Below, piece after piece: positions 15,827 to 24,460 of a DNA stretch of 32,072 nucleotides (positions are counted from its first letter, which is position 1; each line of letters opens with the position of its first letter). Position numbers and translations under genes: made by a program. Below the pieces are notes generated by a model, which saw only the letters and a program-made list of their open reading frames with translations, was not told the origin of the DNA and did no database searches. Source of the stretch: a bacterium (GTDB lineage Bacteria > Bacillota > Clostridia > Lachnospirales > Lachnospiraceae); NCBI GenBank assembly GCA_030535455.1, contig JAUNJY010000047.1, forward strand, positions 1 through 32,072. The letters run 5' to 3'.

Positions 15827-16936
15827 TTATTTGGAATTGTTGTATTTCTCCACAATCGGATCCTTCATATTCTGAATTCGCTTCCATTCCTTCGTATCAG
15901 CCACCTTTGCTGTCTCTGAACGATTTTGATATAGGAAACGGACAATGTTATAACAGTCAATCCAGATTTCGTTATTTCCTTCTTTCTGTGACTCATCAAA
16001 TATAATCTGCATACCAAAGTGTAAATGTGCGGTATCAATATTATTTACATTCTCTTTAGCGCTATATCCGGTTCTTCCCAGATATCCAATTACGTCGCCG
16101 GCCGTAACAGTGCTTCCAACAGCCAGATTGCTTGCATAAGGATAGTTTTGACGCAAATGTGCATAGTAATAGTACCTCTTCTTGTCAAAGCTTCGTATGC
16201 CAATTCTCCAGCCCCCGTACTGGTTCCATCCCAATGCCTCCACATATCCGGACTCAACTGCCACGATTGGCGTCCCGATCTGGCCCATCATATCATGGCC
16301 TAAATGTTTTCTTTTATATCCATAGGATCTAGAAACTCCAAAATCATCAAAATCGCTATATGGGAAATTCTTTGCGATTGGAAGAAATGCTTTCAGACCA
16401 TATTTTGTCTCCCAGGTCTTTGCCACCTTGCCATCTTCGGCTTCTGTTTCCACTTGATATTCTCCTACAAATCCTCCTAAAATTGCTTCATAACTGTCAT
16501 GATAATACTCATAATACTTTTGTCCCTTTACAAGTTCTTCCATGGTAGTCTCCTTGTTTTTAATCTGATCTACTACCTTGGTTAAATCGCTGGTTTTATA
16601 TTTCTGAAAATTGCCCCCATTTTTACATGCCAGATAGGAAAGCAATTGGATCCAGTCAATATGTACATCGCTTTGATAGGTCTCGACATCTGCCTTATAT
16701 GCATCATTTAACGCAGTGTAGTTCACATTAAAGTCAACCCATTTTATATATTTTTCTGTGGGGCCCTCAGTTGCCACTACTTCGGCGTCTTCCATATTTT
16801 CCGTTGTACTGCTATTGGCAAAACGAGCATCATCTCCACTGTTTGCCATATCATTTCCCATATAGTAAATTACGAACAGGACAAATAAAAGCACTACCTC
16901 TCCTGCAACTAAGTACTTCATCTTTCCCTTTTTCAT
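15827..16936 (-). CDS. Membrane-anchored M23 family metallopeptidase
   Basis: The 369-residue protein has one N-terminal membrane helix (about 8-27), an extracytoplasmic helical region (about 60-190), and a C-terminal M23 (LytM-type) domain that should cleave peptidoglycan cross-bridges. The zinc ligands are intact: His211 and Asp215 in HLGHD, and His306 of HLH, with His304 as the catalytic His. The ATG at 16936 lies 5 nt after GGAGG; a TTG at 16948 and an ATG at 16939 are too close to that site. It follows no gene on this strand. Resemblance to sporulation or cell-wall remodelling peptidases is general, and the exact role is not known. Confidence 0.9.
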   Translation of the reverse strand: MKKGKMKYLVAGEVVLLFVLFVIYYMGNDMANSGDDARFANSSTTENMEDAEVVATEGPTEKYIKWVDFNVNYTALNDAYKADVETYQSDVHIDWIQLLSYLACKNGGNFQKYKTSDLTKVVDQIKNKETTMEELVKGQKYYEYYHDSYEAILGGFVGEYQVETEAEDGKVAKTWETKYGLKAFLPIAKNFPYSDFDDFGVSRSYGYKRKHLGHDMMGQIGTPIVAVESGYVEALGWNQYGGWRIGIRSFDKKRYYYYAHLRQNYPYASNLAVGSTVTAGDVIGYLGRTGYSAKENVNNIDTAHLHFGMQIIFDESQKEGNNEIWIDCYNIVRFLYQNRSETAKVADTKEWKRIQNMKDPIVEKYNNSK

Positions 16937-17016
16937 CATTTCCTCCAAATCTTAAGTCCTAATATTTTATGTGGGAATCTAAAATAAAATACTAGCTTTA
17001 TCCAGGGAATGTTTGT

Positions 17017-17046
17017 ATTGTAAAAGATTTACAATTCTTGTACAAT
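17017..17046 (+). promoter_or_regulatory. Promoter with overlapping palindromic operator
   Basis: TTGTAA (17018-17023), a 17-bp spacer and TACAAT (17041-17046) form a good promoter. ATTGTAAA (17017-17024) and TTTACAAT (17028-17035) are a perfect inverted repeat with a 3-nt centre that covers the -35, and TTGTACAA (17038-17045) adds a second palindrome over the -10. A repressor probably binds here. The repeat is similar to a Rex site but one base shorter in the centre. Confidence 0.6.
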
Positions 17047-17069
17047 AAAAGTAGTATTTAGGAGGGGGT

Positions 17070-17741
17070 ATGTTTATGGATCTAACGGAAATGAAAGTTA
17101 GCTGTTCCTATAATTCTGCATTGCAGATAAAGGTCGTTGCAGGACACTTCGCTACAAATCATTCCCACATCAATTACTATCTCGATCTTAACACAACCAA
17201 AGTACGTCAGAAAGAAGCATTTGCCGTTGCAAGAACTATGGCAAATGAGTATGTAGCCAATACGGTAATCGACACCATTGTCTGTATGGATGGCATGGAG
17301 ATTATCGGAGCCTATCTCGCAGAAGAATTGACTGCTGCTGGTATTATGTCGATGAACGCCCATCAGTCGATTTATATCATCACGCCAGAAGTCAATCGAA
17401 ATGGCCAGCTGATCTTTCGTGACAACATTAAGCCAATGGTCAAAAACAAGCACATCTTATTGTTACTTGCCAGTGCAACAACAGGCATTACCATTGCCAA
17501 GAGTCTAGAGTGTATTGAATACTATGGTGGCGAAATTCAGGGAATTAGTGCAATCTTTAGTGCCGTTTCCGAGATTCGTGACCATACCATCAACTCCATC
17601 TTTCGTGCCAAAGACTTGTATGACTACGAAACCTACCCTCAGAACGATTGTCCTCTATGCAAACGTGGCATAAAGCTTGATGCAATGATTAATAGTTATG
17701 GTTATTCTGAATTGACAAACACAAAGCCATCAGACCATTAA
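17070..17741 (+). CDS. Phosphoribosyltransferase-like protein with degenerate PRPP loop
   Basis: The 223-residue cytoplasmic protein resembles the orotate phosphoribosyltransferase fold: a strand-rich N-terminal part, VIDTIVCMDGMEIIGAYLA, and the segment ILLLLASATTGITIAKSLE, which aligns with the PRPP loop. In catalytic members that loop has an acidic pair before the small residues (as in EDxxxTG); here the positions are Ala134 and Ser135. A C-P-L-C pair (Cys194, Cys197) near the C terminus could bind metal. The start has GGAGGGGGT directly upstream; a second ATG at 17076 is possible. It may be a regulator or a divergent enzyme. The strong operator at its promoter suggests tight control. Confidence 0.7.
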   Translation: MFMDLTEMKVSCSYNSALQIKVVAGHFATNHSHINYYLDLNTTKVRQKEAFAVARTMANEYVANTVIDTIVCMDGMEIIGAYLAEELTAAGIMSMNAHQSIYIITPEVNRNGQLIFRDNIKPMVKNKHILLLLASATTGITIAKSLECIEYYGGEIQGISAIFSAVSEIRDHTINSIFRAKDLYDYETYPQNDCPLCKRGIKLDAMINSYGYSELTNTKPSDH

Positions 17742-17860
17742 ACTAACTAGTACTTGCATTCTTTTTCCACTTTCATTACAATGGAGTTGTTTAAGGGTTA
17801 GCAGTATTTGGTATTTTTATCATCTATGTTGACTTATACTTTACAATAGGAGGTTTCATT

Positions 17861-18310
17861 ATGTCAAAAATCGATGTTGTACGTGGAGAAATGATGGCTG
17901 CCATGAAAGCAAAGAACAAACCACGTAAAGACGCTCTTTCCATGTTACTAACCGTACTTAAAAACAAGCAGATTGATAAGCGCGCTGAATTAACGGAAGA
18001 AGAGGAAAACGAAGTAGTATTAAAAGAGATTAAGCAAACGAAGGAAAGTATAGAAACATCTCCTTTAGACCGTACTGATTTTATTAAAGAATGTGAATAT
18101 CGTATCAGTGTCTATGAAGAATTTGCTCCTAAGTTCTTATCCGAAGATGAAATCAAAGAAATCATCAAAGAAGTTCTTGCTTCTCTTTCCATCACTGCTC
18201 CAACTGCAAAGGACAAAGGAAAGATCATGAAAGAGCTTATGCCTAAAGTAAAAGGAAAATCCGATGGCAAAGTGGTAAATCAGCTAGTTAGCTCCTTTAT
18301 TGCAGACTAG
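17861..18310 (+). CDS. yqeY: YqeY family protein (GatB/YqeY domain)
   Basis: The 149-residue protein matches the YqeY/GatB-tail family, a compact helical protein with similarity to the tail of the amidotransferase subunit GatB. The family pattern is seen in RKDALSMLLTVLKNKQID, FIKECEYRISVYEEFAPKFL, and a final GKIMKELMPKVKGKSDGKVVNQL. A tRNA-related role is assumed from that similarity, but the function is not proven. The ATG has AGGAGG 7 nt upstream. The 119-bp gap before it shows no terminator, so read-through from the previous gene is possible. A bidirectional terminator follows. Confidence 0.9.
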   Translation: MSKIDVVRGEMMAAMKAKNKPRKDALSMLLTVLKNKQIDKRAELTEEEENEVVLKEIKQTKESIETSPLDRTDFIKECEYRISVYEEFAPKFLSEDEIKEIIKEVLASLSITAPTAKDKGKIMKELMPKVKGKSDGKVVNQLVSSFIAD

Positions 18311-18321
18311 TTCTTATAAAC

Positions 18322-18355
18322 AAAAACCCGCCAGCATTTTAGCTGACGGGTTTTT
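18322..18355. terminator. Bidirectional terminator
   Basis: ACCCG-c-CAGC (18326-18335) pairs with GCTG-a-CGGGT (18342-18351), flanked by A on the left and T on the right. It serves yqeY on plus and the GH3 gene on minus. Confidence 0.8.
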
Positions 18356-20290
18356 CTAATATTGTCTCCCATAATCAAATCCATACAATACCGTTTCATT
18401 ATTGTCTTTATCTTTCACCAGAATATCTTTTTCACTCTTATACCACGGCATTGCTAGTTTTCCTGTGAAATATGCTCTTCCCACCAGAAGATTTCCAATA
18501 CCTCCGGCCTCAGTTCCAGGGAGTCCACACATAAGGACAGCATCCCAATCTTTCTCATACTCATCAATTCTGACATTTCTTCCTGCCACGATCAAGGTTA
18601 CTGTCGGATGGCCAAGTTTCTTTGCAAGGTTGATGGCCTCTTTATTTCCCTCAAGTCCTAAAGGACCTGTGATACTAATATTGTCTGTATTTCCAGAATC
18701 TAAAGCATATGGCTTTTCCCCCAAGCATAGCAAGGTAATGTCTGCATTCTTCGCCTTCTTCTCATCTGTAATTATGGTCAGGTTATAGGACTTAGCTAAC
18801 TCCTTTAAAGCTCCTTGTATGGTAGTTCCTCCGGCAATCACTTGCTTATTCTCTTTACCTGAACCAGTCAGAGCGGCATCCGTCTTTCCTTCTTTTGTCA
18901 TTGTATAGCCGCCACACTGTACGTCAATATCATTTGCAGCCGGACCAGTGACAAATACCTTCAGATGATCTGATGCATTAAATGGAAGCACTGTTTTCTT
19001 ATTTTTCAACAATACGGTACTTTTTTCAACCAGCTCCTTAGCGGTATCACGCACTTTGCTTGTCCCTGCCTTCTTTAACGATGATTTCAACTTGCTATTG
19101 TTTGGATCGTCCAATAACCCCATATCCTTTTTTACCTTTAAAATTCTTTGGATGGCATCATTAATGCGATCCATGCTGATTGATCCTTCCTGGACTCCCT
19201 CAATAATATACTTATAACACTGTTCATAATCTTTTGTCTCCATCAACACATCCACTCCGGCATTTACAGCCTTGATGACCTGAGCCTTTAAGTCTCCATC
19301 CAGTGTATGGATTCCGTCAAAGTCACTGATTACAATGCCTTTGTACTCCATGGTGTCACCTTTTAGTGTCTTGGTAATCAGCTCCTTGTGTTCATGCATC
19401 TTAATACCATTTACACTGCCGCTTCCAAGCATGATGGTCTCACATCCGGCATCAATTACTTCTCGATAGGCAAGCAAGGCATTATATATCTCTGCTTCTG
19501 ACATTGCCACATCGTCTGTCTTGGTCTTTTTATTATTGTCCACTGTCATATAGGAACCACTATAACCTGTAATAAAATACTTGGCACAGCTCATTACACC
19601 AGCTTCCGTTAATCCTTCCACATAAGAAGCTGCCAATGATTTTACTCGGTCTAAGTCAGTGGAGTAACTTTCAAAAGTCGCTCCCCATCTTGGGTCCTTT
19701 ACATTGACAAGACAAGGGGTAAGTGCCCATCTGATTCCCGTATGCTTAAGCTCCTCCCCTACTTGTTTTCCCATCTTCTTTGTAAGGTCACTGTCATTTG
19801 CAATGCCGATGTTTATATTCTGTGGAAATACAACGCTCTTGTCCAAATAGCCGACACCATGCTCACTTTCCAGTCCATACATGGCAGGAATGCCGCTGTC
19901 AGACTGTTTTGCAGATGCCTGGAATTTCTTAATCACATCTTTCCAGGCGGTTTCTGTTGTCTTTTGCTTGGAAGATGTTCCAAATACTCCTCCGTATCCA
20001 TACTTTAACATTTCATCTGCTGTCATATATTCTGCCGATCCTTGAACCATCTGGGCTGCCTTCTCTTCCAATGTCATTGCCTTTATCAAAGATTTCACTT
20101 CTTTTGTCTTTGTAAATACTGCCTCTGGACGTTTTGTGGGTCCCGCAATTGGTGCCTTCGTAGCATTTGGATCTACAGTTACCATAGGTGTTGGTGTCTC
20201 CACCATAGTTTTCTTTGAATTAGAGCAGCTGCATGCCATTGCTGCTATGATCAGACTCATGGAAATTTCTATGTATTTTCTAACCTTCAT
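18356..20290 (-). CDS. GH3-family lipoprotein lacking the usual acid/base residue
   Basis: The 644-residue protein starts with a lipoprotein-like signal (MACSC, Cys20 or Cys22) and a Thr/Pro-rich linker to about 55. Residues about 65-395 are the GH3 TIM barrel with the nucleophile Asp323 in VISDFDG, and about 430-640 the alpha/beta sandwich domain. Three usual residues differ: the KH pair reads KY (Lys237-Tyr238), the substrate-binding Asp in DAVHG reads Glu141 (ESEHG), and GExPYxE reads GEKPYAL with Leu530 at the acid/base position. Retained nucleophile with altered partners suggests a binding protein or a different mechanism. The ATG has GGAGGGAAG upstream. Typical GH3 activity is beta-glucosidase, xylosidase or N-acetylglucosaminidase, which cannot be assumed here. 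Confidence 0.85.
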   Translation of the reverse strand: MKVRKYIEISMSLIIAAMACSCSNSKKTMVETPTPMVTVDPNATKAPIAGPTKRPEAVFTKTKEVKSLIKAMTLEEKAAQMVQGSAEYMTADEMLKYGYGGVFGTSSKQKTTETAWKDVIKKFQASAKQSDSGIPAMYGLESEHGVGYLDKSVVFPQNINIGIANDSDLTKKMGKQVGEELKHTGIRWALTPCLVNVKDPRWGATFESYSTDLDRVKSLAASYVEGLTEAGVMSCAKYFITGYSGSYMTVDNNKKTKTDDVAMSEAEIYNALLAYREVIDAGCETIMLGSGSVNGIKMHEHKELITKTLKGDTMEYKGIVISDFDGIHTLDGDLKAQVIKAVNAGVDVLMETKDYEQCYKYIIEGVQEGSISMDRINDAIQRILKVKKDMGLLDDPNNSKLKSSLKKAGTSKVRDTAKELVEKSTVLLKNKKTVLPFNASDHLKVFVTGPAANDIDVQCGGYTMTKEGKTDAALTGSGKENKQVIAGGTTIQGALKELAKSYNLTIITDEKKAKNADITLLCLGEKPYALDSGNTDNISITGPLGLEGNKEAINLAKKLGHPTVTLIVAGRNVRIDEYEKDWDAVLMCGLPGTEAGGIGNLLVGRAYFTGKLAMPWYKSEKDILVKDKDNNETVLYGFDYGRQY

Positions 20291-20325
20291 CTTCCCTCCA
20301 CCTTTACCAAAATATGTATATAACT

Positions 20326-20354
20326 ATAATATACCTTTTTTTGACAATCGTAAA
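20326..20354 (-). promoter_or_regulatory. Possible promoter of the GH3 gene
   Basis: TTTACG (20349-20354) and TATTAT (20326-20331) are separated by 17 bp on the minus strand, about 36 bp upstream of the ATG. The fit is moderate. Confidence 0.4.
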
Positions 20355-20391
20355 GAAAAAATACCATATGGTCGAGCCTTTCCCTTTCACT

Positions 20392-20442
20392 AAAAAAAAT
20401 GGAGCCACTAACAATGCGAATTGCACTGTTAATAGATCCATT
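20392..20442 (-). terminator. Terminator of the glycerophosphodiesterase gene
   Basis: A long imperfect stem between 20399-20418 and 20423-20442, closed by a short AATTC-type loop, is followed on minus by eight T (20392-20399). The core ACAATGC/GCACTGT and the outer AATGGA/TCCATT pairs are clear. Confidence 0.75.
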
Positions 20443-20467
20443 TCTTTTCCTTATGTTTATGAACACC

Positions 20468-21301
20468 CTATCTCTCTCTGCGAAAAGGGGTAAAGCTATC
20501 AAAAATAATGTAATCAAAATGATGTCTGTTATTATCATGATCATACTGATTTTGCACTGTCCATGCTGCTATTGGAAGCTTAAATACTTTCTTTAGCACA
20601 CGTAAAGAAAAAGTGGATGCATATTTATGGTTATATGCTATAAAATCAGGTCTTCCTAAAAAGTTAAACATCAATTTAGACAAACCAAATAGGACGATTT
20701 TATTTCCTTTTTCTTTTTCCTTGATGAACTGATCCGAAAGCTGCCCCCTCATAATGGCATTACGATGTTTCTTAAACCAACGCACCACTAATGGGTTAAA
20801 GCTTTCCATGCAATATGCTCCGGTATACTGATCCAAAAGCAAAACAGCCTTTTCGCATAATGCCAGGTCAAACCTCTCTACCTTAAACTCAATGATAAGA
20901 GGAACCATCCCCTCCACAAGCTGTAACACTTCTTCAAGGGTTGGGATCTGCTGATTGCTTTTATATAGGGTAAGTTGCTTCAAGTCTGATAACGTAAGAT
21001 CAGATACCTTTTTGTCAACTCCAGTAACTCTTTTTAATGAATAATCATGAAATACAACCGGTATTCCATCTTTTGATAACTGGATATCCAGTTCAATGCC
21101 ATATCCATAATCAATTGCATTTGAAAATGCTTGTAATGAATTTTCCGGCGCATCACTTTCATTATCATGAAAGCCTCTATGTGCATATAGCCAGCCGTCA
21201 AATCCTGTACGTTCAGGTCGATTTGTAATTCTTGGCATAATTAAGTACAAATACAGTAATAAAATTCCAACTAGAATACAGGTTATTATTATAAATTCCA
21301 T
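20468..21301 (-). CDS. Membrane-anchored glycerophosphodiester phosphodiesterase
   Basis: The 277-residue protein has one N-terminal membrane helix (about 3-22) and a GDPD domain from about residue 36. The catalytic pattern is complete: His41-Arg42 (AHRG), Glu53 (PENS), Glu70 and Asp72 (ELDIQL), and His85-Asp86 (VFHD). It should hydrolyse glycerophosphodiesters to glycerol-3-phosphate and an alcohol. The C-terminal part ends with AAWTVQNQ and DYIIFDSF, which fit the last barrel strands. The ATG has AGGAGG upstream, and a promoter sits at 21338-21367. A terminator follows, so it is a single-gene unit. Confidence 0.92.
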   Translation of the reverse strand: MEFIIITCILVGILLLYLYLIMPRITNRPERTGFDGWLYAHRGFHDNESDAPENSLQAFSNAIDYGYGIELDIQLSKDGIPVVFHDYSLKRVTGVDKKVSDLTLSDLKQLTLYKSNQQIPTLEEVLQLVEGMVPLIIEFKVERFDLALCEKAVLLLDQYTGAYCMESFNPLVVRWFKKHRNAIMRGQLSDQFIKEKEKGNKIVLFGLSKLMFNFLGRPDFIAYNHKYASTFSLRVLKKVFKLPIAAWTVQNQYDHDNNRHHFDYIIFDSFTPFRRER

Positions 21302-21337
21302 AGAACTCCTCCTAACTCTGATTCATTCTTATAGACA

Positions 21338-21367
21338 AATATACCATATTTTCTACATAATGTCCAA
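21338..21367 (-). promoter_or_regulatory. Promoter of the glycerophosphodiesterase gene
   Basis: TTGGAC (21362-21367) and TATATT (21338-21343) are separated by 18 bp on the minus strand. Confidence 0.5.
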
Positions 21368-21401
21368 TTTGAAATCTTACAAAGCGACTCAAATACAGTT
21401 T

Positions 21402-23069
21402 TTATGCTTTTACAATTTCCTTTGCACGAGCTAATGCTGCATCAATATTCACTAAAATATTTTCTTCTCCAACCATTTTGTCGAAGCCAGCCTTTCTCAT
21501 TGCACGCATAGGTTGTTCATTTACGTGGGAAAGAACTAATGTTACATGATCTTTCTGACATTGTTTATATAAATCAACCAAGCTGTTCATACCTGTCATA
21601 TCGATTGCCGGAACACTTCTCATACGAAGAATTAACACATCGTGTTTTTCACTAAATACGATATTGGTAAACTCTTCACTTGCACCAAAGAAGATTGGTC
21701 CTGTAATCTCATAAACTAATGTATTCTTAGGAACTTCTTTATATCCGATATATTCAGGATCATTTTCTTCGTTGTCGTCTTCTTCCTGCTCTTTATGATT
21801 TTCATCTACATATACCCAGCTGTTTACTTCTGTAACATCTGCCATACGTTTCATAAATAATAAACATGCAAGAACGATACCTACAACGATTGCCACAACA
21901 AGGTCAAATACTACAGTTAACACTAATGTAGTTACGAACACTGCAATATCACTTTTTGGTGAAGACTTAAGAAGATGACCACATGATTTTAATCCGCTCA
22001 TATTATAAGCAACTACAAATAAAATTGCTGCAATTGTTGGCATTGGAATTAATGCTGCATATGGCATTAAAACAACAAGTACGATTAATAAGGTAACTGC
22101 ATGTACCATACCTGCGATTGGAGTACGTCCGCCATTTTTGATGTTTGCTGCAGTTCTTGCAATTGCCCCTGTTGCTGGGATACCACCAAATAAAGCTGAT
22201 GCTGTATTACCAACTCCTTGTGCTACTAATTCCATATTGGAGTTATGCTTGCTTCCGATCATACCATCGGCAACAACACAAGATAATAAGGATTCAATTG
22301 CTGCTAAGATTGCGATTGTAAATGCATCTGGCAGGATGTTGCGAATTGTCTTATAGTCTACTGCTGGAATATGAAATGTTGGTAGAGACGAAGAAACTGA
22401 ATTTCCGATTGTTACAACATTTAGATTTCCGATTTTAACAATTGCTGCACATACAACAACTGCAATAAGAGAAGATGGAATCTTCTTAAAGAATTTAGGC
22501 CAGATCACTAAGATGGCTAAAGATAAAATACCGATAAGCAATGCGGTATAATTTATAGTCGAAATACTGCTAGCGATAGCTTTTACTTTATCAACAGTCT
22601 CAATTGGACTTGTAGTAAATTTCAGACCTAAAAAGTCTTTTACCTGACCAATCAAAAGTGTGATTGCGATACCAAGGGTAAACCCTTCGGTAATTGTATA
22701 AGGAATAAAGCGAATAAGACTTCCTAATCGACAAAATCCCATGATCATTAATATGATACCGGCAATAATCGTTGCCCAGATCAAACCATCCATGCCATTT
22801 TCGGCTTTAATGCCTGCTACGATGGTTGCAAAAGCTGCAGTTGGTCCAGCAATCTGTACCCTGCTGCCTCCAAGAAATGAAATAATGAAACCTGCAATAA
22901 TTGCAGTATAGATACCTTCATTAGGCGTTACACCAGATGCAATACCTAATGCAATGGATAATGGTAAGGCGATGATCGCGACGATAATACCTGCAATCAC
23001 GTCTTTTATTGCTTGTTCTTTTGTATAATTCTTCATAACCGAGAATAATTTCGGTCTAAGCTGATTCAT
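21402..23069 (-). CDS. SulP family anion transporter with STAS domain
   Basis: The 555-residue protein has the SulP membrane core, about 10-14 helices, opening with AGIIVAIIALPLSIALGIASG and the conserved GGSRVQIAGPTAAF. It ends in a cytoplasmic STAS domain (about 440-555, with PAIDMTGMNSLVDL). An acidic linker (EEDDNEEND) lies between them. Members carry sulfate, bicarbonate or organic anions, and the substrate here is unknown. The ATG at 23069 lies 9 nt after GGGAGG; an in-frame ACG/ATG reading up to 23102 has no site. The gene is not in an obvious operon; the next minus-strand gene has its own promoter. Confidence 0.92.
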   Translation of the reverse strand: MNQLRPKLFSVMKNYTKEQAIKDVIAGIIVAIIALPLSIALGIASGVTPNEGIYTAIIAGFIISFLGGSRVQIAGPTAAFATIVAGIKAENGMDGLIWATIIAGIILMIMGFCRLGSLIRFIPYTITEGFTLGIAITLLIGQVKDFLGLKFTTSPIETVDKVKAIASSISTINYTALLIGILSLAILVIWPKFFKKIPSSLIAVVVCAAIVKIGNLNVVTIGNSVSSSLPTFHIPAVDYKTIRNILPDAFTIAILAAIESLLSCVVADGMIGSKHNSNMELVAQGVGNTASALFGGIPATGAIARTAANIKNGGRTPIAGMVHAVTLLIVLVVLMPYAALIPMPTIAAILFVVAYNMSGLKSCGHLLKSSPKSDIAVFVTTLVLTVVFDLVVAIVVGIVLACLLFMKRMADVTEVNSWVYVDENHKEQEEDDNEENDPEYIGYKEVPKNTLVYEITGPIFFGASEEFTNIVFSEKHDVLILRMRSVPAIDMTGMNSLVDLYKQCQKDHVTLVLSHVNEQPMRAMRKAGFDKMVGEENILVNIDAALARAKEIVKA

Positions 23070-23209
23070 AAAAATATGCCTCCCATATAATAAAGTTGTC
23101 AATTAAAAAGTTTATTCCTTTCTTCTTAATATTTCAAGTCGAAATTTAGAATTTTTTAATATTTCTTCATAATTGTAAACTTTTCATAAAATCAGGAGGC
23201 ATTAAATAC

Positions 23210-24286
23210 CTATTTTTGCTTTCTAAAGTAGGATAAAATCAATCCAGTTACCTGATTGTAACTATTGGTTCCTTCCGTCTGGGCATTGGCCTTCAGATAA
23301 ACATCATTTACCTTATTGGAGATCGTAGCGATCTTTGTCTCGTATTTATCCCAAAAGGCACGTTTGTTCATAATGTCGTGGTTTGCCTGTTCGCAAAGCT
23401 GTTTGCGAATTTCTGAAAATCCTTCCGGATCATAGTTAATCAGCTCGTTCATACAATAAGTATATGCGTTCATCAGTCCACTGTATCTGACTCCTGGATC
23501 GTCTGCATTCATACATGCTAAAAATGCAACGAAGTTGGCTTCTTCCTCTCGCATAATCCCTTTTAGATGGCTTAATTCATGACACATGGTAAATGGCTGC
23601 AAATAGATCGGGATATCGCTATTATAATTTGCCTCTACAGTAAATGGCACATATATTCCGGTGATATCCTGATAGCTTAAAATTTCAGAAAACAACAGTC
23701 CTTTAGGAGATGGATAATATCCCTTTAGCGAACTATATGTATTAGAAATCGATTGCATTGCCTCCTTCACATGGGAAACCATGTCTCCTGCTATCACAGT
23801 GTTTCCATCTTCATCTTTGGTAAGCTGGTCTTCTAATCCATTAATTTCATTGGTAAGCGTATTACAAACCGTTAAAAGTTCCTCTTTGTCATAGGCCTTT
23901 ACCTCAAAGCCTTCTTGTTCTGCAAATCCTGTCTTATGATAATTGACACCGCAATTTACCACGTATAATACACAAAGGATTGAACTAAACAAAAATAAAT
24001 TCTGAAGTCCTTTTAGAATGCTTTGCTTTGTTGCCCTTCGTTTTTTCATCCTTACTCGATATACCACTGCTCTTCCAATTAAAAATACCAAATAAAGCAG
24101 AATTGCATATAACAAGAATTCTACCACAGAAAAAGGAAGCCACCCAAAGACATAGGCAAATACGGTAGAAATAGGACGATATATGGTTACATAATACCAA
24201 TCTGCAAATGCTGTACTTTGCCTTGCTATTAAGGTCAATACTATGCTGATTGCAAATAATACACACGCTATTTTACTTTTTTTCAA
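23210..24286 (-). CDS. DUF3810 family membrane zinc-peptidase-like protein
   Basis: The 358-residue protein has three N-terminal membrane helices (within about 6-115) and a large extracytoplasmic part carrying HELSH (about 236-240) with downstream Glu residues (MREEEANFVAF), a gluzincin-like zinc site. DUF3810 members are predicted peptidases of unknown substrate. A TTG at 24286 is preferred over the GTG at 24295, because AGAGGTG lies 6 nt before the TTG but abuts the GTG, and because the extended -10 at 24309-24317 would leave the GTG only about 7 nt of leader. It is divergent from the amidase gene. Confidence 0.82.
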   Translation of the reverse strand: MKKSKIACVLFAISIVLTLIARQSTAFADWYYVTIYRPISTVFAYVFGWLPFSVVEFLLYAILLYLVFLIGRAVVYRVRMKKRRATKQSILKGLQNLFLFSSILCVLYVVNCGVNYHKTGFAEQEGFEVKAYDKEELLTVCNTLTNEINGLEDQLTKDEDGNTVIAGDMVSHVKEAMQSISNTYSSLKGYYPSPKGLLFSEILSYQDITGIYVPFTVEANYNSDIPIYLQPFTMCHELSHLKGIMREEEANFVAFLACMNADDPGVRYSGLMNAYTYCMNELINYDPEGFSEIRKQLCEQANHDIMNKRAFWDKYETKIATISNKVNDVYLKANAQTEGTNSYNQVTGLILSYFRKQK

Positions 24287-24308
24287 ATCATTCACCTCTT
24301 TTCACTCT

Positions 24309-24317
24309 AGTATATCA
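24309..24317 (-). promoter_or_regulatory. Extended -10 promoter of the DUF3810 gene
   Basis: TGATATACT on the minus strand (24309-24317) fits TGnTATACT. The expected transcription start near 24302 leaves just enough room for AGAGGTG ahead of the TTG at 24286. Confidence 0.5.
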
Positions 24318-24460
24318 TATTCTTTCTGCTAATTCTCTGGTAAAACGAAGCAGCTTTTATCAATAAAATAGTATATACACGGTTACATTTGTAGTGTAGT
24401 ATATACCTAGCGTTTGGATTTAATTTCCATACGCAATACTTACATAAAGGGGCGATTTTT

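Noticed and set aside
20287-20544. Minus-strand reading frame of 85 codons between the GDPD and GH3 genes
   Set aside because: It spans the GDPD terminator and the GH3 promoter and overlaps the 3' end of the GDPD gene; no matching domain was recognised.
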